Part shown: piece by piece, positions 33,943 to 45,233 of the stretch
How positions within the stretch are numbered: position 1 is the first letter of the stretch
Layout of the letters: every line of letters starts with the position of its first letter
NCBI GenBank assembly: GCA_045837725.1
Contig: JBEWZL010000227.1
Span: 248,001 to 312,000 of the forward strand
Length of the DNA stretch: 64,000 bases
Direction: 5' to 3'
Source: Vermamoeba vermiformis
Lineage: Eukaryota > Tubulinea > Echinamoebida
The notes under the pieces: model-generated
The model's database searches: none
What the model was told of the DNA's origin: nothing
The model's input: only the letters and a program-made list of their open reading frames with translations
Made by a program: the position numbers and the translations under genes

Positions 33943-35737
33943 ATGATAAGAGCTTTCGAAGAGGCTGTCATGGAGGAAAGTCAACCTAAAGCGAATAAGA
34001 AGCCAAGATTGGTAAGGGGACTCAAAGATCTTTTGTCAATTATAACCAATTAAATCCGTTAACTAAATTATAAATATAATGAGGATGATTTATTATATTT
34101 TGTTAGGTTGGGCTAATTTCTTATTTTTTTCTAGCCTTATTATGACACATCTGCACTTCCAAAAGACGTGTGGGGTGTTGTGCTCAAGTGTCTGCATTTA
34201 TATGACATAATATTTATACGCGCTACGAGTTCAACGTTTTACAAGTTATGCAAAGAGTACCGACCGTTCCCGAAGTATTTCGTTCTGGATCAAGACAAGT
34301 GCATGGAGTATTTGGTCGAGAAAGGCTTCATATCGTGCTTGGACTATGTTAAGAACACTCTACGCTTCGAATGGCCCCAAACCAATGCACTCTTTTCCAT
34401 CGCCATTCGATCTGGTCAAGTTCACATGGTGAAATTTCTACGAGAAAAAAACTACGTCCTGAACCCCGATGCTCTATGTGAATGTACTGCGGGCACTTGC
34501 GACTTATCGATGCTCAAATACTTGCACGAGAGTGGCGTGCCTTTCGCGCAAACTTTTCAGGGAAAACCTGTTCGCTCACAACCAATGGCGAACATGGCCT
34601 TCCATGGGCACTTGGCGTGCATGAAATATGCGATGGAGAATGGTTACACTCAACACGTGATTAATTACACACCGTCAATCGAGTGCTTGGACTTTGCCAT
34701 TCAGCATGGATTCGATTGGAAAGGCTATCTACTCTATGAAAATATCTGTGAAGTGGCAGCAGAGCACGGCAACTTGGAGATGTTGAAGTATGCACATCAA
34801 CACGGTGCACGGCTCAAAACTAGCACAACGTTGGCAGCTAAAGGAGGGCATTTAGAGTGCTTGAAATACGCAGTAGAGAGCACGGATAACACTGACTCAC
34901 CAAGCTTTGCTAAAACATTGCCGTGCTTCAAATATCTGGTAGAGAAATATCCGCAGACATTCAAGACAAATCCGAATTGGATCGCACAATTTAAATTGGG
35001 CAATATTGAAATATTACGATTCATGCTCAACAAGGGTTTTCCTGTGCCAGACAAACCATTTCATTCATTTATGGTGGATGCAGCTGCAAGCTCGGCAGAA
35101 AACTTCAAATTCTTGCTGGATGACTTGCAGGTGTTAGATCCGTCCCAGATGTCACTTTATCTCCCTTTGATCTATGGTGATATAAACAGCTTGAAGATAG
35201 CACTCGAGCGCAATCTATTGTACGATTCACCGGAATTAAAGCCAAATGATCGTGCAGATATTGCTGAGAAAGCAATTAGGTCAAAAAATGTCAAAATCGT
35301 GGAACTTATTTGGGAGAAATTTCAACTCAAACTCCAACCAAAAATTGATCCATACAGCTCATTGATGTTTGCCTTAGCACAATCAACCCCCGAAATTTTT
35401 GACTTTTTGACGCAACAAGGAGCGATATGGACTTCGGACCATCTTGTGGCCGTTTCAGAATATAGCTTACCTAATATGGCATATCTCACCCGTCTAGGCT
35501 GTAAGTTTAGGTTAAATTTTGTTGTACGGACAAAAACGTTTGACTAAATAATTATTATGATTATTCTTATCAGGTAAATGGGGCGAAAGAGCTTGTTCAA
35601 CGAAGATTGCGATGTGTGTCAAGTATGCAAGAGAACATGGCTGTGTACGTTTTGTGGGATGTGTAGATTATAAATTTTTTTTTTTTTTTGAGAAAAGCAG
35701 ATCCGGCAAAACTGAAGGACCCTCAAATATAAAATGA
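33943..35737 (+). CDS. F-box-like/ankyrin-repeat protein 1
   Basis: Three exons. Exon 1 has two in-frame ATGs (33943 and 33970) and ends KANKKPRL. Exon 2 (about 34135-35500) begins with an F-box-like helix set (LPKDVWGVVLKCLHLYDIIFIRATSS) and continues with ankyrin repeats of the protist form CLKYAxxHGA. Exon 3 restores GCKWGERACSTKIAMCVKYAREHGC and stops at 35735-35737. The last part reads through a poly-T run, so the true end may be slightly different. About 500 residues, paralogous to 45234-46956, which has matching exon borders at the C-terminus. Probably an SCF-type adaptor with ankyrin repeats as the binding surface (inference). Confidence 0.75.
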
Positions 35738-35774
35738 AAGAGAAATCTTTAATACTAAACGCTATGAATCAAGT

Positions 35775-38230
35775 CTATATCTTATTGCCATTCATCTCTT
35801 CTTGCGTTGGGCCGTCAGATCTGGTCAAAACAACTTCAGGCACGACATCCGTATTTCTGCTCTCGATCAACTGCTTGTGTTGAATGAATCTCGGACACTG
35901 AACTTGCTCTTGACGAGTCCACAGTGGTCCTTCATCACCAATAGAGTCACGCTCAATAGGACCGTACTTGCGCAACAAAAATTTGTACGGATGTACCTCG
36001 CTGCACGCAATGTTGCACATAATATCGAATTCGTGATTAACGCTTGGCTCCATTGGTCCAAGGCGAGTGAAAAAGTACATCTCGGTATATGCAGCCCTAT
36101 TATTAGAAATTATTGTTAGTTCGATCTCGATCGCAGATTTAAATCCTATTTCTTACTTGAATAATTTTTCGTCCATAAATGCTTTTCCGCGTTTCCAAAG
36201 AGTTTTTCCGTGTTGCCATTGAATAGCTTGCGTTTTAGTGGCGTATTTAATAATCATTTTGTTGTAGTAGCCAGACTTCTCGGGGTCATCAGCGAACTTC
36301 GTCTTCAATCGCGAATAACATTCGCTCATATTACTAAATAAGGCAACTCTAGTTTCTGTATCTATGATTGGGCAAATTTTAACACCTTCTTCGTAATTCT
36401 TCAACGCAGCTTCAACATCTGATCCGATCAGCTTGTTGCCGCTGTTCTTGAGATCTTTTGCCTTATTTGACAATTGCATTAATTCGGCTTGTGTCATTTT
36501 AGCCTCTTTTGCGTATTTTTCCGCAACTTCTCGTGCTGCAGCTAACATTTTAAACGGTCGTGTTTCGCCGTTTAAATTTTTGACTAATTCTTCCCAGATC
36601 TTGTATCGCAGGAATTCTTTTCCTTCCTATAATCGATTATATTAATACTACATATGACTTATATTGTATTCGACGTACTGCTCGACGATCCCAAAAAGTT
36701 TCAAATTCGACCAGATCTTGCAACATCTCGCCAAAAATCTCGTCAGCCTTTTCACGCGTCTCTTCATCTTTATATAAATTGACTACGACTTCAATAGCAG
36801 AATGTTGCACCATCATGCCAGTGAGTGCTGTGTGTCTTAACATCTCGCATATTTTTAGTTCATTAATAATTGCTTTTCTTCCAATTTTGGTATGCGACAA
36901 ATAACTCAAACACGACAACGCGTCCATAAAACTAATATATATATAATAAGTATATAGGCCTCATATGTCAATGTTGGGTAGTACTTACGTCCTATTCACT
37001 TGTTCGTTATCGCCAAAGTGAAACAAAGTCAAATCAATTTCAACGAGTTCATAGAACAATTTGAAATTTGCATGTTTGCAAATGATATTTGCAGCCTATA
37101 AAAAAACAACAATATATACCACCGTTATAATTTTCAGACTTTGACGGATCCAATAACGTACCTCTTCGGTGTTTTTAATAGCAGCATCGTTCAAGACATG
37201 CACTAACCAACATCGCGTATTGTCCATCCATTGCATGGCCATGCAGCTCTGCCAATCAGCGCCGCCGTGAAATCCATCGGTGAGCAGTTCTGATTGGTAG
37301 AACAATCTGAAACAAATCAGAATATAAATACATAATAGTGTTATATGTTAATATGGTGGTAAGGTTGGGTACGTACCGCTCATCAGGGAACTTAATGTAT
37401 TCTCTGTAAACCACGTCGAAGATCTCAAAAGCGACATCCATGCACGTTTCAATCAACTCCTTCGAAAATTCGACTATATACAATATTAATTAATATATTA
37501 GCAATAATTGATTGTTATCGCGTTATTTTTTGAGACTTACAGCGTAAGAAGTAAAGTACGCGGGCAGCAGCAAATCTTTCAAACCAAGTTAATGCGCCAC
37601 GAATAAGCTTGATCAATAAAGGCATAGCACCTTAAATATAAAACGATATTTAATATATAGATAATAATAAAGTTTTTGTGAGAATAAAGGTAGAATTTGT
37701 TTGGATCTTGATCCTTACCAGCATCGTAAATTCTGTCGTGCCATTCTTTTACTTTTGCAAGGTTGCTTAATATCATAATCGAAATGAATATAATATTATT
37801 ATGCTCTCTAATCCACACACGATCGTCTAGGGCCTTATTGGCAAGGTCGATCAGCATCTTGATCAAATCCGCATTGACCAAATCTTGCGCGTATGATTTG
37901 ACTTGCGGAGGTTTAATACTTTCTCTTGTTAATGTGGACCATATGGAAAGTAAAGGAAATCCAGACTCTGATGATGAAAGAATTAATCATCGTATTCAAA
38001 ATTAAGTTTGATTATTAAGTAGATTAAATAAAAATTATATTTAATCAATTAAGACCTATTAACACGATCGTCACCGTACCTCTCTCATCTCTACCGTTGC
38101 TAAGAATATTATTAAATAATTTTTTGAGCTCAACAACACGTTGATCTGCAGTTGATTCTTTCAATGCGCAGTCTAGACAGTACTTGCTGTGCACGACCGG
38201 ATTTTTGCCGCACTTGAAAGATTGTGCCAT
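35775..38230 (-). CDS. ARM/TPR-like helical repeat protein
   Basis: Around nine exons from MAQSFKCGKNPVVHSKYC (38230) to a stop at 35775-35777. A short Cys-containing N-terminus (CGKN, YCLDCA) is followed by armadillo/HEAT-like helices (ADLIKMLIDLANKAL, DALSCLSYLSHTKIGRKAI, EVVVNLYKDEETREKADEIF). A TPR-like segment follows (KDLKNSGNKLIGSDVEAALKNYEEGVKICP). The C-terminal third is rich in charged residues and has no recognised domain. TPR plus ARM-like repeats recall chaperone adaptors of the UNC-45 kind, but no diagnostic motif was seen, so the function is left open. Exon borders at 37481 and 37620 were inferred from frame only. Confidence 0.65.
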
Positions 38231-38535
38231 GGGGCTAGCTGACTTTTGTTGCTTCGTGTTACTGACTTGCAAAAAAAATTATGACTTGTTCGCACGTAGT
38301 ATTTTTCTTTTACAATCCCAATCACTAAAGATAACAAACAATCATCAATATATTATAATAATATATTATTATTATAATCTCCTTAGCGTTATTATTTGTC
38401 TTCTTGCACTACCGTAAAACGTTCGTAAACCACCTCTTCGTTCTTCCGAACCAAATTTGCACAACTGAATTGCTTATTTTGAAGGTAAGAATAAATATAC
38501 AGCACTGCAAGCCATTAAACAAATAATGACAAGTT

Positions 38536-39202
38536 TTATTTCGATTGACTCTTTTTGGTGGCAAGTTGATCTTCAGCCTCGAGTCGAATTTTGATTAGAT
38601 GTTGTACAAATGGATGTTCTTTTTCATATTTCGTCTTATATAGTTCTTCTACGCGTCCTTTTAATATAAATTCGTTTGTTAAAGCCAATCCTCGCAGGTA
38701 AGGATCCGATGCGAAAACGGATTTAAGTGGCGCTGAGTTGCGGTAGGTATAAAATACATTATTTACAAGATACTCGAAGGTTATATGTGGTAGTGTATAT
38801 TCTTGACTGCTATTGTTAACTACGGCCAAATATTTAATTAATTTTGCTTTCGTCGGATCTGGGGAAGTTTCTTCAAAATAATGAACTGTTAATCGTGATT
38901 CAGTGCCAAAATTCTCTAACGTCCATATTTTCTTCTTTAAATATAGCATCGATAGCCGAAAATTGGCTTTGCTTTCATCTTTGGAACCTGCCTAAAAAAT
39001 TAAAAAAATTAGATAAATATACAGAACGTTCGCACGTGAATATTTCATAGTTTAAACAACACTATATTATTAAAATAATAATATCTAATTTTTTGGCGCT
39101 TACTGGAGATTTTGTAATCAGATCGAAGCTAAATTTGTTTACAAAACATGGCGCGAACTTTCTTTGTAACGCCTCTACTGATTTAAGTGCATAAACTAGC
39201 AT
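38536..39202 (-). CDS. Small uncharacterised protein
   Basis: Two exons joined by a roughly 120-nt intron (donor after LITKSP, acceptor before AGSKDESKANF) give about 173 residues from MLVYALKSVEALQRKF to a Lys-rich end (QLATKKSQSK). The N-terminus is basic and amphipathic, as in mitochondrial presequences. The size and lysine-rich tail would suit a mitochondrial ribosomal protein, but no family signature was recognised. No signal peptide or membrane segment. Confidence 0.6.
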
Positions 39203-39437
39203 AATTAATCATAGCCAGTAAAAAAAATATTTATGGCAGATCCTTTGTGGTACTTTGTCAAGCGTTACAAAAAAAGACTGCTTGGTAAACCATTGGACTT
39301 GAGTTCACATTATTCAAAATCGAATAGAGAATGCTTCGTATTTATTATAGACTATCTAGTGATTAGTATATACAACAAAAATGAATTCGTACACCGCGAG
39401 ATTTGCCATGGACCCAGATCTCCTATGCCTTTGGACC

Positions 39438-42400
39438 CTATTTCTGCGAATGAGTTGTACCAGTATTGTTCTCACTCGAGTTGGTCATAGCAATTGAAGG
39501 ATTAGTAGTCATTGTAGTATCGCCACTGTCGTAACGACGGATGTGCTGGATCTTGGAGTAGTACATGGTCGACAAGCTGACGAGACAAGCCAATATGATA
39601 CCAACACTACGCAAGCCAAACAATAGCTCTCGATCGATTTGACCTGATGCTTGGATAATCGCCACAATAATCGAAAAGATGAGCGTGTTGTAGATCGCGA
39701 ATCCGATGATCTTGGACTCGTCGTAGACCTTCAATGGAACTCGACGCACTTGAATAGCCAAGACACTGCCCCAAATGAGCAAAGCTTAATAATAACCGAT
39801 CAGTAAACTATGAAGATGCAACATAAAAAAGTTTGCGGATTTGGATGTGGTCAGATCCGCAACATTCTGACGTAAGGTGAAATTAAAGTACGTATTATAC
39901 ATACCAAAATTGATACCGCACATGAGGGCGATCATAACGTAATGAGCAGTGCTGACACTGCAGTCAGGAATGTCGAGACTTGCGCGCCAAGGATCCTGGG
40001 GCTCAAAAACGACAGTAGGAGTCGCAATGGCAGTCCATAAGACCAACAATATGAGTTGAGGAGCTAAGGCTACGAGTACAACTAAAAACACTTGGACGTC
40101 TGTCACACGTAAGTTCTTGTTGAGCGGATCTGCCGTCCATAAAAAGTAAATTCGCCATGTCTTTGCGAACAACGCTCCAAACATCAATACGAAGCCTAAA
40201 ATAACATATTATATTAGTATTATGCATATTTTGGTTCAGTAAATCTCAACAGCTTCAAGATCCGGTTGACACGTGTCAAAGATGTCAAACGCACTCGTGT
40301 GCAGTTCTCTAACGCGTAGATCTTGTTATAATAGTGTACTTACCGATATTGAGGAACCATACGCGCAATACACAAGTCGCTACAGAAACGTAAGTCAAGT
40401 TCCAAACGTAGATCGTGGCAAAGGCCAGCAAAGCACCAGCAACCATAATGACCAAGAAAGACGGCGATGAAGAGCGAATAATTTTGTGGCGCCAATGAGC
40501 TGCGGTGTAAATAGCCCAAGCAATACTGAGTGCCATAGCTGCAGCTGTCAAAGCGAAAATAACGGATTCGATGATTGTGATCTGAGGCGCAAACACTCGT
40601 TCTTCCCACGTAGGCATAGGATAGACCATATCGAATTGTTGCAAAGATCTCGGACCAATCAACGCCTTAATATAGCAATGGTTAATTTAAATTAGCCAAC
40701 AAAAAAAAGAATTCAAAACGAAAGCCAAAATTTAAATTTAACAGTGACGCGCTCCGAAAATTGCATGTAAACGATTGAGATTAACGTTCAATAGTGCTTA
40801 CCAAGCTATTGAGACCGCTGTCATCATTAATAGGCTGCGCTTGAATAAGTAGAGGTTCGCGAGCTTGAGATCTAGAAATCAATGTTAGCCAGGACTAACT
40901 TCGTAACTACCCGCTTGTTAACTTAAAGATATAAAGTCACTGATAAATCTGAATTGCTTAAAAAAGAAATACTTTTTTGAAATTAGATCCAACATACAAA
41001 CGCTTCAAACAGCGTCAATCATGCTGATAATCGTTAAATAGATAATAAAACGCTCTTTTTAGCGAGAGTAAACGAAAAAATCAACATCTCTATCGACTTT
41101 CCATTTTAGGAAATTGAAAATTGATCTGAAAATTTTATATCGATCTTACCGATCAGCAGCCCAATTAATCTTGCCAAAGAAGCTCTGGAATGGATATCTA
41201 AGCATGGCAGTGAATACCTTCTCTTCATCGGTCGAGTTTGAGTTGATCATGCCTTCATAAAGCGCCATAACCGCAACGGCGCCATAAGCCTCGCTTTCGC
41301 CGGGAACAGTGCCATAAAGGTTAAAAAACTCGTCTCTGAAGTTGCTCCAACTGCCGAAAATACGATCTGGCGGGATCTCCGCGTCATCCACAATTGTCGT
41401 TGTAGATGTGACAAAGTCCATTACTTCGGTAGCATTAGTGGTGCCAAATGTCGGAAAGTCAGTTTGGGTAGCAGAAGCAATAATGACAGCACCAGGAGTC
41501 CAATTCAAATCTTTAAAAGCTGTCATCAGGTGAACTGCGCTTGTAACTAAAAATACATCCGTTAATAAATCAGAGTATATCGAATACTTCTGTTAGAATA
41601 CTAACTACGATGATAATAGTAAGCATTTAATTAATTGCTAGCGGGTAAATGACGATTGAGTAAGTCATTTTACGCACTAACTGTCCGTTTGAAATGACTC
41701 ACAAAATTTACTTGAAATCGATACGCATGCGTTTAATATATTAAATTTAAAGACTACCTACCGGTTTCGCAATAGAAGATTGCATCAGGATTCATATCTT
41801 TGACGATCTGCGCAACCGCGGTGAGATTCTGGATCATGGCTTCGGAAATTACTCCGCCACTAAAGGGACTCGCTTCAATATGCAACTGGTCTAATATTTC
41901 AATACCAGCATCAGGTGCATTATCCACGATTCCTTGAGTGTACAATTTTTTGTCCAATCCGTTTGACAACAAGACGACAGCGGATTTAGCTTTTTTAACG
42001 CGCAGTTCCAATAGAGCGACTTTCAATACGTTAACATTAGCTGTTACGATTGAGATCGCACGTTGCGTAGTGAAATAAAAATCTTGGATGGATGTAGCTG
42101 TTCCAAGGATCCACCTGTTTCATCGATAGGACGTTAGATTAATGCTTGTATTACTATACTTAGCGTTTTTAAGACTATTTTAAGTGAGTTTAATATTTTT
42201 TACGCACCTCGATGCTGCTTCTGTGATCTTCAGCGCAATGACACTGTAGTCAGATAATACAGGCCCCAAGATAAAATTAACGTTGCTGTCATTGACGAGC
42301 TGTCTATAGTTGGCAGCTAGTATAGTCGTGTTGGCTTTATCGTCCAAAATGCCCAATGTCAACTGAACTGTCCTGTTGCCAAGTTGGATGCGGCCGTTAT

Positions 42401-42617
42401 GGTACTCGTTGATTTTCTTTACTGCGAATTCGTAGCCTCGCTTTAATTTGCCGCCATAGACCACTCTGAAGAACTCTTTTCCGTTGTTAGGTGAAACACC
42501 GCTCAACGACAGACTTCCTCCGATGACAACGGGCTCGGGATCCGCTTGTGCTACTATCAGAGGCAAAACACAAGCTAATAGGAGACATATTAATAAGGTC
42601 CACTGTGTTCGTTCCAT
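39438..42617 (-). CDS. Class C G-protein-coupled receptor (GABA-B/glutamate-receptor-like)
   Basis: A signal peptide (MERTQWTLLICLLLACVLPLIVAQA) at 42617 is followed by a periplasmic-binding-protein type 1 ectodomain (PVVIGGSLSLSG, NFILGPVLSDYSVIALKI, DAIFYCETG, GSWSNFRDEF). A short linker leads to seven transmembrane helices of the 7tm_3 class (IIESVIFALTAAAMALSIAW, FLVIMVAGALLAFATIYVW, CVLRVWFLNIG, VFLVVLVALAPQLILLVLW, and the last two near 39780-39540). The tail after helix 7 is short and Ser/Thr-rich. About eight exons. Such receptors in amoebae respond to GABA, glutamate or related ligands, but the ligand here is unknown. The intron at about 40196-40343 carries TGACACGTGTCA. Confidence 0.88.
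40267..40278. promoter_or_regulatory. TGACACGTGTCA palindrome, copy 7 (intronic)
   Basis: Perfect palindrome in the middle of an intron of the class C GPCR gene, followed by a further TGTCA half-site (TGTCAAAGATGTCA). Confidence 0.75.
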
Positions 42618-43308
42618 CTTTTAATTTTAAATTTTGAGACAACTTGCGCGATTGTGCGTAAAAGTATTTTTATCGACGGAAAAACTCGTTTAGAAAATTC
42701 GCCCCGAAAACGCAACGCGGAGGTGAATTATCTCAGCTGAAATGCTAATTCCGCATCACTGAATCTGCTGCAGTATAGTATTATCTATTGGCGTATCTAA
42801 AAATCTGAAAGAATTGCAAACTTTTCTGGCATGATTCTGTCGACGGAACAAATTTCTGCAAATTCCGAGTTAAAGATTCACTTAGGCATCTATTAACACC
42901 TTTCGATCGGCATATCTCAAATTCGTTTGCAAAAGTACCCGGACTCGTAGTCCGAGCTGCAATTCACAGTTGTCAAATTTTTCAGGCGTGAACCTTCTTA
43001 AATCTTGCGCTGCGGAGGTTACCATTTAAAAGAATATTGTGCTTTTTAGGACAATAGTAGTGTCATACTATTGAATTTAGCGATATATATGAGGATCCTT
43101 GTGAGACCTTTTACGGATCTCCAGCCTAAGTTTTAGATATTTGTTCTTTCAGTTTTTAACTTTACGAATTCCTCGGGCTTTGCGCATAAAATTTAATTAT
43201 GGAACCTATAAATATTACGGTAATAAAAATTATTTGTTTCGAAAAGTATAAAAGACATTCTCCGCTGCTTCGTCATTTCAATTAACTCAATCGACTCAAA
43301 TACCACAA
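42618..43308. other. Divergent intergenic region between GPCR and secreted hydrolase
   Basis: 691 bp between two divergent starts. No gene seen. A good TATA box lies at 43247-43254, suited to the plus-strand gene. The left part is presumably the GPCR promoter. Confidence 0.45.
43247..43254 (+). promoter_or_regulatory. TATA box of the secreted hydrolase gene
   Basis: TATAAAAG lies 55 bp before the start codon at 43309, with a pyrimidine-rich stretch between them. It is one of the few clear core promoter elements in the window and suggests strong transcription. Confidence 0.55.
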
Positions 43309-44952
43309 ATGACCCGCTCTAGTGTCATTCGCTCTTTAGCCCTCTTGGCTATGATTGTCTTTGCCCACGCTGGACAATTGACTACGAACACCGTGATCTA
43401 CACCGGTGATGCACTTGCCATCCAAGGCAGTACCAGAATCTTTGGCTCAGTAAGAGGAAATGCAGATCTTACCGTGGATACCGGTTCTTCAGTCTACGAC
43501 GCTACTATCGCTGGCAATGTTGTTGTGGATCGCGGCAGCAACGCTGGTAACATTGTGGCATCCGGAACTGTCTCTTTGCTTCGCGGATCGACTGCCGCAT
43601 CTGTCTCCGAGCAAAGCACTGTCGCTGGTACTAGTCTTCATGGCATCTCAACTCTTCAACAGGGCTCTACCTCGGCTTTTTCCGGTGTGATTAGCCCTGG
43701 TTGCTATGACAGCTTGTCAGTAAATCATGGTCAAACTGTCACTTTGACTGCTGGAACTTACTCATTTACTGATGTCTCCGTCGGTAATGGCGCCAACATC
43801 AACGTGCAAGCCTCGTCTTCTCTCGCTGTTGTCGTCACTGTCGCCGGAAATTTCGTTGCTGGTCACGGATTCCGTATGAACGGAGACTCGTCCAGAACTG
43901 CCTTTTTAGTCAACGGCAGCGTTAATGTTGGCAATGGTGCTCTTCTCAACGCTAACTTCTTCGTTCCCAACGGTGACTTCTATGTTGGCTACGGCAGCAA
44001 TGTCAATGGTGGTGTCTACGCGAAGAACGTTGAACTTACCAATGGTGACAGCGTCGTTGGCAACACTTACACTGGCTACACTAGCCCTGCTCCTGCCTAC
44101 ACAACTGCTTCTGTTCGCCGCAACATCACGCACGTGACTGGTCTTGTGCCCGTGTCTTACTACTTCCCAGCCAACGCTGCCGCCGACCAAAAGTTCCCCT
44201 TGTTTATTTTCCTTCAAGGAGGCAACACTGCCGGCACTCTCTACTCGTCATATGCTACCCTCGTTGCTTCTTACGGCTACGTCGTCGCTGTTCCGGACTA
44301 CTTCCGCAGTGTTGGAGGTCCCGCTAACTACTTCACTTCGATCGCTTTGGTCAACTCTGTTGAAGACGACGTCCGTTCTGTTGGTGGTGTTCCTGCTGAC
44401 CCCGACACTGTCGTTGCTGGTGGCCACTCATTGGGTGGTGCTCTTGCCATTGCTGCTCTCGGATCGACTTGCGATCCCACATCCGTCGTTTGCCAAGGTT
44501 ACGTTCGTCGCGATACCTTGAAGGGCGCTGTCGTGTTTGCTACTAACAACCGCAACATGAGCAACACTGCTTTCGATCAGTTCTTGAACACTAACGCTGA
44601 TGGCCGTTTCGTCACTTACTTGCAAGGTGCCATCGATGGTCGTGCTTTCCCTTCGCGCGCACAAGGCACTTTTGACAACACTATCAACACTGATAAGCGC
44701 TCTCTTATCTTCTACAGCGGCATGAACCACTACGGCATCACTAACACCGCTACTCCTGTTGGCGCCACTCCCGATCCGAATCTCGAGACCGGAGACCATG
44801 CTGAAGGCTTGGCTCTTTTGGCTCGTGATACTCACTTTTCTATTGATGGATTCTTGAACGGCAACAAGGCCGCCATCCAGTTCCACTTGGTTGGCTATCG
44901 TGATAGCACTCGCTACTCAAGAAACATTCAAATTGAACATCCCTGCAATTAA
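43309..44952 (+). CDS. Secreted beta-helix / alpha-beta hydrolase fusion protein
   Basis: A single exon of 547 residues in an otherwise intron-rich window. Signal peptide (MTRSSVIRSLALLAMIVFAHAG) is followed by about 240 residues of short beta repeats rich in Gly, Ser, Asn and Val (IYTGDALAIQGS, VNVGNGALLNANF, VGYGSNVNGGVYA), as in right-handed beta-helices or bacterial polymer-forming/ice-binding-type modules. From about residue 270 an alpha/beta hydrolase follows: FPLFIFLQGGN (oxyanion-hole strand) and GGHSLGGALAI with the nucleophile serine near residue 370. Candidate His residues are in MNHYG and ARDTHFS. The class covers cutinase/chlorophyllase/PET-hydrolase-like esterases. Codon use is more GC-rich in third positions than its neighbours, fitting high expression or transfer. 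Substrate unknown; extracellular polymer digestion is inferred. Confidence 0.8.
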   Translation: MTRSSVIRSLALLAMIVFAHAGQLTTNTVIYTGDALAIQGSTRIFGSVRGNADLTVDTGSSVYDATIAGNVVVDRGSNAGNIVASGTVSLLRGSTAASVSEQSTVAGTSLHGISTLQQGSTSAFSGVISPGCYDSLSVNHGQTVTLTAGTYSFTDVSVGNGANINVQASSSLAVVVTVAGNFVAGHGFRMNGDSSRTAFLVNGSVNVGNGALLNANFFVPNGDFYVGYGSNVNGGVYAKNVELTNGDSVVGNTYTGYTSPAPAYTTASVRRNITHVTGLVPVSYYFPANAAADQKFPLFIFLQGGNTAGTLYSSYATLVASYGYVVAVPDYFRSVGGPANYFTSIALVNSVEDDVRSVGGVPADPDTVVAGGHSLGGALAIAALGSTCDPTSVVCQGYVRRDTLKGAVVFATNNRNMSNTAFDQFLNTNADGRFVTYLQGAIDGRAFPSRAQGTFDNTINTDKRSLIFYSGMNHYGITNTATPVGATPDPNLETGDHAEGLALLARDTHFSIDGFLNGNKAAIQFHLVGYRDSTRYSRNIQIEHPCN

Positions 44953-45233
44953 ATCGTAAATATTTGTAATTCTATAATTATGTATTTTATTCGGACGAAA
45001 ATCGTCCGGAAAGATAAAATAAAATCAAATCCATTTCTAAAAATCGGAAAAATTGTCCTTTACTTTACGTAGCGTAAATACTCTATTAATATGAAAATAA
45101 TACCGAATATTTGTAAAATAATAATATACTTACAGGCGTCGCGTTGGCCAGCAATGATCCCGCCTTTTGTGCATTTCATTTTCAAATGTTGAACAAATGG
45201 TCGATTACAGAAAAAATGGTTGGGCCCACTGGT

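Noticed and set aside
44428-44886. Minus-strand frame of 152 codons
   Set aside because: Antisense of the GC-richer hydrolase gene, with no protein character.
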